Made by a program: the position numbers and the translations under genes. A DNA stretch of 10,327 nucleotides from Pseudomonadota bacterium. GTDB lineage: Bacteria; Pseudomonadota; Gammaproteobacteria; Burkholderiales; Sulfuriferulaceae. This document shows positions 7,801 through 10,327 of the stretch, one piece after another; position 1 is the first letter of the stretch, and every line of letters starts with the position of its first letter. The notes beneath the pieces are model-generated. The model had not been told where the DNA came from. It saw only the letters and a list, made by a program, of their open reading frames with translations, and made no database searches. The stretch is from positions 1 through 10,327 of the forward strand of contig JAJYGL010000143.1 of NCBI GenBank assembly GCA_021790625.1, in the 5' to 3' direction.

Positions 7801-8704
7801 GTATGGTCAGGCGGCGGGCACCGCGAACCTGAGTGGAACTGACGCCGGCGATTATACGTTGACGGCGGTGAGCAATCCGGCCAGCTACACGGTCAACCCG
7901 CTGGCGTTGAGCGGCGCGATTGCGACCGGAACGTCCGTGTACGGCGCGACATTGAATCCAGGTATGGTGAGCTTGAATGGCGTGTTGTCGGGCGACCAGG
8001 TTGGCACTTCGGCAGTAGCAGTCAACACAACCGGTAATCTGAGCGGCAGTGGTCATTTGAATGCGGGTTCTTATACCGGCATAGAATCTGTATCCGGTAC
8101 GTTGAGTGGCGCGGATGCAGGCAATTACACGTTCACGGGTGCAACCGGGAATTATACGGTGAATCAGGCACAGTTGTTGTATGTGGCAAATCCGGTCAGC
8201 GTGATCAGTGGTCACCCGATTCCGGCGCTTTCGGGTACGGTTTCCGGTGTGGTGTCGGGTGATGCGCCTTATACAGGCGTGCCCGTGTGGGCCACGGTGG
8301 CAACGGCATCTTCCGCGCCCGGACATTACGCCGTTACCGGCAGTGGCGTGACGGTGATCGATGCCAACTATCTGGGCAATGTGCTGCAAAGTGCAAGCAA
8401 CGCAATGGCGCTGAGCATTCAGACCAGCAGTTTGCCACTGGTTGTGCAGAATCTGGTATCTTCGCTGGAAGGTGTCGAGCCAGCCATTTTTATGTCATCG
8501 TATAATTTGATGATTGTACAGAATGGTGAACTTGGCCAGGAAGGTAGTTATTCGCCGGCGAACAATGGCTATCAGGATATGTCGTTTATTTTCTGGCAAG
8601 GCCATGGTGGCACTGGTATGAACGGGAATATTGGTGCGCCGGGTACGCTGCGGATTCTCGATGGCGGTGTTCGCTTGCCGGACGATATAATAAGCCTGAA
8701 TTGA
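1823..8704 (+). CDS. TpsA exoprotein: filamentous haemagglutinin/HMW-type adhesin with GLUG and YDG/MBG repeats
   Basis: This 2293-residue protein is the secreted partner of a two-partner (type Vb) secretion system, probably a surface adhesin or biofilm fibre. The start at 1823 has a strong ribosome site, AGGGAGG at 1811-1817. Residues 1-24 are an ESPR extension (NRVYRLVWNE, AWVAVAE), followed by a Sec signal peptide likely cleaved after VSAHA (57). Residues 58 to about 300 are the TPS domain recognised by TpsB, with DPNGILFG at 139-146 in place of the usual NPNGI-type motif. A beta-helix follows (GSWLIDP near 344). GLUG repeats of the VGGLVG.N type fill about 571-940 and 1131-1236, each cluster preceded by a segment of the F.G..nG.g..Is type. 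The only two cysteines I see are 1299 and 1305. An MBG-like domain (1312-1405) leads into eight YDG/MBG repeats (1406-2114) and a divergent last one ending in a cap, ILDGGVRLPDD. There is no CdiA-type toxin tip. tpsB follows after 95 bases, as in hmwA-hmwB. The ligand is unknown. Confidence 0.95.
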   Translation: MKRHASLNRVYRLVWNEVLQAWVAVAEIARGRGKSSAKKLVAAMLAVGAISGVSAHAAPVGGVVTAGSAVINQAGNTTTIHQNSGSVSINWSGFNIAPAETVNFIQPSASSVAVNRIYSTNGTQILGHLDANGQVWLLDPNGILFGQGAQVNVGGLVASTLSSVSMNGNAASFSGNGTGSIINQGSLNGKYIALIGNTVSNQGTIAARLGTVALGAGNAVTLTFAGDNLVQMRVDQSVLNSLAQNGGLIQANGGYVIMSAGAKNALLASVVNNTGVIEAQTVNNQNGVIDLLGGMGAGTVNVGGTLDASAPNGGNGGNIETSAHQVSIANNAAITTKAANGLNGSWLIDPADFTIAPTATGTVSSGTPSGDISGATLDAALGNGSVTILSSQGSTSNGSGNINVDDTVSWSANTLTLTAANNVNVNAVMTATGTAALTVNTATANGGNAAVAGGTLNMGLSDSGTFTGRIDDTSTGALTINNNVFTILSNQSGLQGMSTSGNYALGSNITINNTYSPIGSFSGTLDGLGHGISGISISGNTNYANGLIEQSTGVIRNLAISGSVTGGSANQSVGGLVGANYGAIYNVSANMTVSGEGDVGGLVGYNSNVQQTGSGTTTNTIGSIANAFVIGSVTGTVFTGTNGTSTYYIANAGGLVGQNLGTVRYGLAKVTVNGVGGVGGLIGSNYGAVSYGMATGNVTGAAYTGNYGLRGYVGGLVGNNGSGTPLGGTLVKTGSISTGAATGTVTATNGAAAGGLVGQNSGPNSGNTAPAATIQNSYASGNVSETASVNSTNNGVGINSTPVGLGGLVGLNSGSITNAYATGSVTANLTQTSSAAAGFIGGLVGANYGSSATITNAYATGAVNETVGGAYTGYFYAGGLVGVATAGSAGSTISQTYSIGNVTGTAGLVTAGALIGGTGAISVNGSTLGGPIVISNSYWDSSTAGAAVGVNNSTVTGGASTLSGVAALTTTQMQTATNFTGFTFTTTPGAQGNNWVMVDTDGSLNNAGGVLGATFPMLASEYSTMILNAHQLQLMAMAPAASYTLGMNINAANTNTASSLNDVWSTAGGFVPVGNGTTNFTGVFNGQGYAISNLTINMPASNGVGLFGIMAPYSLVHNVGLLGGSISGGNYVGGLVGDNVNGYINNVYTTDNVTGANRVGGLAGLNGQGFISNVYATGSVNGGSAVGGLVGLNEGNISDAYATGHVSGSSNIGGLVGQSPVGTISNSFYDNQATGQTQGIGGIADVAGSVMGMSTANMQNSANFISPTTANGNVNPNWDFSTPVWGLVAGQNSGYPVLCAMTAGCVSLATPVYIDPASGSSVYGTVPTFTYSLVNSSGATMTLTNATVGGTATYAGAGSSSVPATTSNVGTYSFNYLSGLSLSGTNAGSYQLDAYTIPASWVVTPLALSGSIAAGSSVYGSALAPGTVTFTNAIPGNIPIAAVAVNTSGHLSSSGHFDAGSYTGVESVSGLSGGADTADYTFAGITTGNYTVNPLALNGAIAGVTTTYGTMAPTGAVTLNGVLTGDAVSAANAATIVNPVNSTGGHLDAGSYSQTVASGITGTDAGNYTFAGATTASANYTVSQLALTGSIAAGSSVYGAALVPGAVTLNGALSGDNVTGGTATVNTTGNTSTSGHLKAGGYTGIEQVSSLSGADAANYSFAGVTGNYTVTPLALTGTIATAGNTYGSAVTPGALTLTGVIGADHVSGVAGIVSPVYSSSHNLDAGTYGQAAGTANLTGTDAGDYTLTAVSNPASYTVSQLALNGVIAGVTTTYGAAAAPGAVSFSNAVSGDNVAAASTATIVNPVNSTGGHLDAGSYSQTVASGITGADAGNYTFGGATTPTANYIVNQLALTGSIAAGSSVYGAALVPGAVTLNGALSGDSVTGGTATVNTTGNTSTSGHLKAGGYTGIEQVSSLSGADAANYSFAGVTGNYTVTPLALTGTIATAGNTYGSAVTPGALTLTGVIGADNVSGVAGIVNPVYSSSHNLDAGTYGQAAGTANLSGTDAGDYTLTAVSNPASYTVNPLALSGAIATGTSVYGATLNPGMVSLNGVLSGDQVGTSAVAVNTTGNLSGSGHLNAGSYTGIESVSGTLSGADAGNYTFTGATGNYTVNQAQLLYVANPVSVISGHPIPALSGTVSGVVSGDAPYTGVPVWATVATASSAPGHYAVTGSGVTVIDANYLGNVLQSASNAMALSIQTSSLPLVVQNLVSSLEGVEPAIFMSSYNLMIVQNGELGQEGSYSPANNGYQDMSFIFWQGHGGTGMNGNIGAPGTLRILDGGVRLPDDIISLN
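3535..4640 (+). repeat. GLUG repeat cluster 1 in TpsA
   Basis: About nine or ten imperfect copies of a glycine-rich unit occur here. Each has GGLVG (or GGLIG, GALIG) followed by a variable spacer and a segment resembling I.NaYAtGsVtG. The cluster ends in ISNSYWDSST, a usual ending of GLUG runs. Unit length is uneven because several copies carry long inserts, for example after GGLVGYN and GGLVGNN. GLUG motifs are known from bacterial surface proteins, often in beta-solenoid stretches. Confidence 0.85.
5213..5530 (+). repeat. GLUG repeat cluster 2 in TpsA
   Basis: Four more regular units start at YVGGLVGDN, RVGGLAGLN, AVGGLVGLN and NIGGLVGQS, with YATGSVNGG-type second halves. They end in NSFYDNQATG. 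The preceding segment (FNGQGYAISNLTI) matches the one before cluster 1 (LDGLGHGISGISI), so the whole lead-in plus GLUG module appears twice in the protein. Confidence 0.85.
6305..7102 (+). repeat. 798-bp tandem duplication in tpsA, copy 1
   Basis: This copy spans three YDG/MBG units (270 + 264 + 264 bases) and recurs immediately downstream at an offset of exactly 798 bases. The part 6674-6934 (261 bases) is identical to 7472-7732 by direct comparison. Other parts, such as the first half of the first unit, have diverged clearly. Confidence 0.9.
7103..7900 (+). repeat. 798-bp tandem duplication in tpsA, copy 2
   Basis: This is the second copy of the three-unit block, in frame, adding 266 residues. 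The first half of its first unit (TYGAAAAPGAVSFSNAVSGD) differs from copy 1 (TYGTMAPTGAVTLNGVLTGD), while the second half of that unit is almost identical. A single further unit (7901-8164) follows it. Confidence 0.9.
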
Positions 8705-8720
8705 TGCCATTTGATGCCAT
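8701..8720 (+). repeat. 10-bp tandem repeat over the tpsA stop codon
   Basis: TTGATGCCAT occurs twice in direct succession (8701-8710 and 8711-8720). The first copy contains the tpsA stop codon TGA (8702-8704). It may be simple slippage; no function is evident. Confidence 0.6.
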
Positions 8721-8734
8721 GTTGCATGAACGGA

Positions 8735-8762
8735 TGTAGCGCAGCATCGATGCTGTGCTACA
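8735..8762. other. 28-bp hairpin between tpsA and tpsB
   Basis: The arms TGTAGCGCAGCATC (8735-8748) and GATGCTGTGCTACA (8749-8762) are reverse complements except at one position, which becomes a G-U pair in RNA. The transcript can therefore form a long stem with a small AUCGAU tip. No T-run follows (the next bases are TTGCCAG), so it is not a standard Rho-independent terminator. It lies 37 bases before the tpsB start and could set the TpsA:TpsB ratio by slowing transcription or protecting one side of a processed mRNA. A double-stranded protein site is the alternative. Confidence 0.65.
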
Positions 8763-8799
8763 TTGCCAGAATAATTGACAAAATGAAAGATCATCATCC

Positions 8800-10327
8800 A
8801 TGAAAACATCTCTTCCATTACGCCCACTGGTTGTGGCGTTCAGTCTCGCGCTTCCCTTGTTCGCGCAGGCAGCCGATCCTGTCGTAGCACCCAGCGCAGG
8901 CTCGATATTGCAGGAAGTGCAACCGAATTTGCCGCAGGCGCCTTCGTCGGGCAACACCGGGCTTACCATCGAGGGTACGGGTCATGGCGGATTGCCGACG
9001 ACTGTGCCATTCATGGTCAGTAGTATCCATATTACTGGAAACACCAAAATCGATACAGCGACACTACACGCGCTGGTGGCCGATGGCGAGGGCAAGGAAG
9101 AGACGTTGAACCGGTTGCAGACGCTGGCAGGTCGCATCACTGATTACTACCATGCGCATGGCTACCCGCTGGCGCGCGCCATTATTCCGGCGCAGCGCAT
9201 TGCTGATGGCGTGGTGACGTTTGAAGTGCTGGAAGCGGCTTTTGGCAAGGTAAACCTGAACAACCACAGCCGGGTGAACAACGGTCTGTTGCGGGACACC
9301 CTCTCACCGATGCAAAGCGGTACGGTCATCGAGCAATCGACGATGGACAATAGTCTGTTGCTGTTATCCGATATTCCGGGTATCTCGGCACACGCCACGC
9401 TGCAACCTGGCGCGCAGGTGGGCACGTCGGATCTGAACGTGGTGACAGAACCGCTGCCGATGGTCAATGGCAGCGTTGGGCTGGATAATTATGGCAATGC
9501 CTATACCGGACGAGTACGCGGTTCGGGTAACCTGAACATTCTGAACCCGCTGCATATGGGCGATGTGCTGAGCCTGTCGGCGCTGTCATCCGGCTCGGAC
9601 ATGAATTATGGCCGCGTGGGGTATGAAACATTGCTGAATGGTCTGGGCACCCGGGTGGGGGCATCATTCTCGGCGCTGCATTATATTTTGGGCGGCGATC
9701 TGGCCAATCTGGATGGCAACGGCACGGCGGAAATCAGCAGCGCGTGGTTGAAGCAGCCTATCATTCGTAGCCAGAACGACAACCTGTACTTTCAGTTGCA
9801 GTATGACCACATGGCTTTGTTGGACAATCTCAACAGTAGTGACATTCACGACAAGCGCCATCTGGATAACTGGACGGGAACTGCCAGCGGTGACTGGCGT
9901 GATGCTGTTCTGGTCGGTGCGGCAAATACGTGGAGTGTTGGCGTGACTGACGGACAGGTAAATTTTGATGATCCGAATGCGCAAATCAGCGATGCCGGCA
10001 CGACGCAGACACAGGGCAACTTTGCCAAACTGGACTTCAGTTACACCCGCCTGCAAGGGTTTACCAGCCTTGACAGTTTGTACGTGGCGGTGAGCGGACA
10101 GCTGGCCAATACGAATCTGGATATTTCACAACAACTGGTGGTCGGTGGCCCATATACCGTGCGCGCGTATGACATGGGCGTGCTGACTGGCGACGAAGGC
10201 ATTCTGGGTACGGTGGAATGGCGGCACGATCTGGGTGGTTTGTGGAACGGTGATTGGCAGGCGGTGGCGTTTGTGGACAGCGAAAGCGTTACCATCAACC
10301 GTAGCCTGTGGGTCGGAGCATCGGCAG
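8800..10327 (+). CDS. TpsB outer-membrane transporter, ShlB/FhaC/HecB family (C-terminus cut off by window edge)
   Basis: This is the transporter partner that moves the upstream TpsA across the outer membrane. The frame is open from the ATG at 8800 to the edge, 509 residues; the family is usually about 550-580, so the last strands are missing. Residues 1-25 form a Sec signal peptide (cleavage after FAQAA). A linker with AGSILQE follows, typical of the N-terminal plug-helix region. POTRA 1 is about 72-146 (SSIHITGNTKI at its start, GVVTFEVLEA at its end). POTRA 2 is about 147-217 (FGKVNLN, LLLLSDIPGI). The 16-strand barrel begins near 222 (NGSVGLDNYGN). The conserved loop-6 motif is at 454-467, VRAYDMGVLTGDEG, with VRAY in place of the VRGY/F of FhaC and ShlB. 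The ribosome site is weak (GAAAGA at 8785-8790), which may keep TpsB below TpsA. It lies 95 bases after tpsA with a hairpin between. No promoter of its own is evident, so an operon is likely. Confidence 0.95.
   Translation, partial: MKTSLPLRPLVVAFSLALPLFAQAADPVVAPSAGSILQEVQPNLPQAPSSGNTGLTIEGTGHGGLPTTVPFMVSSIHITGNTKIDTATLHALVADGEGKEETLNRLQTLAGRITDYYHAHGYPLARAIIPAQRIADGVVTFEVLEAAFGKVNLNNHSRVNNGLLRDTLSPMQSGTVIEQSTMDNSLLLLSDIPGISAHATLQPGAQVGTSDLNVVTEPLPMVNGSVGLDNYGNAYTGRVRGSGNLNILNPLHMGDVLSLSALSSGSDMNYGRVGYETLLNGLGTRVGASFSALHYILGGDLANLDGNGTAEISSAWLKQPIIRSQNDNLYFQLQYDHMALLDNLNSSDIHDKRHLDNWTGTASGDWRDAVLVGAANTWSVGVTDGQVNFDDPNAQISDAGTTQTQGNFAKLDFSYTRLQGFTSLDSLYVAVSGQLANTNLDISQQLVVGGPYTVRAYDMGVLTGDEGILGTVEWRHDLGGLWNGDWQAVAFVDSESVTINRSLWVGASA

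Larger units (their letters stand above)
6038..8164 (+). repeat. Eight tandem YDG/MBG-type repeats in TpsA
   Basis: The units begin at 6038, 6305, 6575, 6839, 7103, 7373, 7637 and 7901 and are 264 to 270 bases (88-90 residues) long. Each begins LAL.G.I, has a YG motif about 15 residues in, then PG.V, GD.V, a GHL.AG.Y-type segment, a DA.NYTF-type segment and a closing NYTV or SYTV. This matches the YDG/MBG family of extracellular beta-sandwich modules found in long adhesins. They would form a rod that holds the N-terminal binding region away from the cell. Confidence 0.85.

Noticed and set aside
6305..7900. CRISPR-like or mobile-element repeat
   Set aside because: The repeats are in-frame protein modules of 264-270 bases without short spacers, terminal inverted repeats or a transposase.
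6089..8389. A 766-residue open frame on the minus strand opposite the YDG/MBG repeats
   Set aside because: It is the antisense shadow of a repetitive, GC-rich coding region in which stops are rare. Its product is an Arg/His/Thr/Gln-rich repeat with no domain or ribosome site, while the plus-strand frame has clear family features.
8165..8704. CdiA-type C-terminal toxin region with a following immunity gene
   Set aside because: The TpsA C-terminus is a divergent MBG-like unit plus a short cap without a VENN-type motif or nuclease domain, and the next gene is tpsB, not a small immunity gene.

Overview
The window looks like chromosomal DNA of a Gram-negative bacterium, most likely a betaproteobacterium. 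That guess rests on the outer-membrane two-partner secretion genes, the ESPR-type signal peptide, a close Fsr homologue and moderately GC-rich coding DNA; the exact taxon cannot be read from the sequence.

Layout: (1) 1-944, minus strand: a fosmidomycin-resistance type MFS efflux pump (fsr), cut by the left edge so that its C-terminus is missing. (2) 942-964: a perfect 23-bp palindrome between fsr and the divergent gene to its right, overlapping -10-like sequences on both strands. (3) 984-1496, plus strand: a small exported protein of unknown function. (4) 1497-1822: an AT-rich gap without an intact gene. It holds a diverged second copy of the end of the preceding gene, which looks like a decayed paralogue, and a candidate promoter. 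(5) 1823-8704, plus strand: a 2293-residue TpsA exoprotein (filamentous haemagglutinin/HMW-type adhesin). It consists of an ESPR signal peptide, a TPS secretion domain, a beta-helix, two clusters of GLUG repeats, eight YDG/MBG-type repeats of about 88 residues and a short C-terminal cap. (6) 8705-8799: an intercistronic gap with a 10-bp tandem repeat over the tpsA stop codon and a 28-bp hairpin. (7) 8800 to the right edge, plus strand: the cognate TpsB outer-membrane transporter, complete except for roughly the last 50 residues.

How it works together: items 5-7 form a two-partner secretion locus in the order tpsA-tpsB, as in hmwA-hmwB. TpsA would cross the inner membrane by Sec, be recognised in the periplasm through its TPS domain by the TpsB POTRA domains, and pass through the TpsB barrel to the surface. 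There the GLUG and YDG repeats form a long adhesive or biofilm fibre. No CdiA-type toxin or immunity gene is visible.

No new kind of system was found. The points most worth a second look are the 798-bp internal duplication in tpsA with a patchwork of identical and diverged stretches, the palindrome in the fsr divergent promoter, the decayed gene copy after 1497, and the hairpin between tpsA and tpsB.
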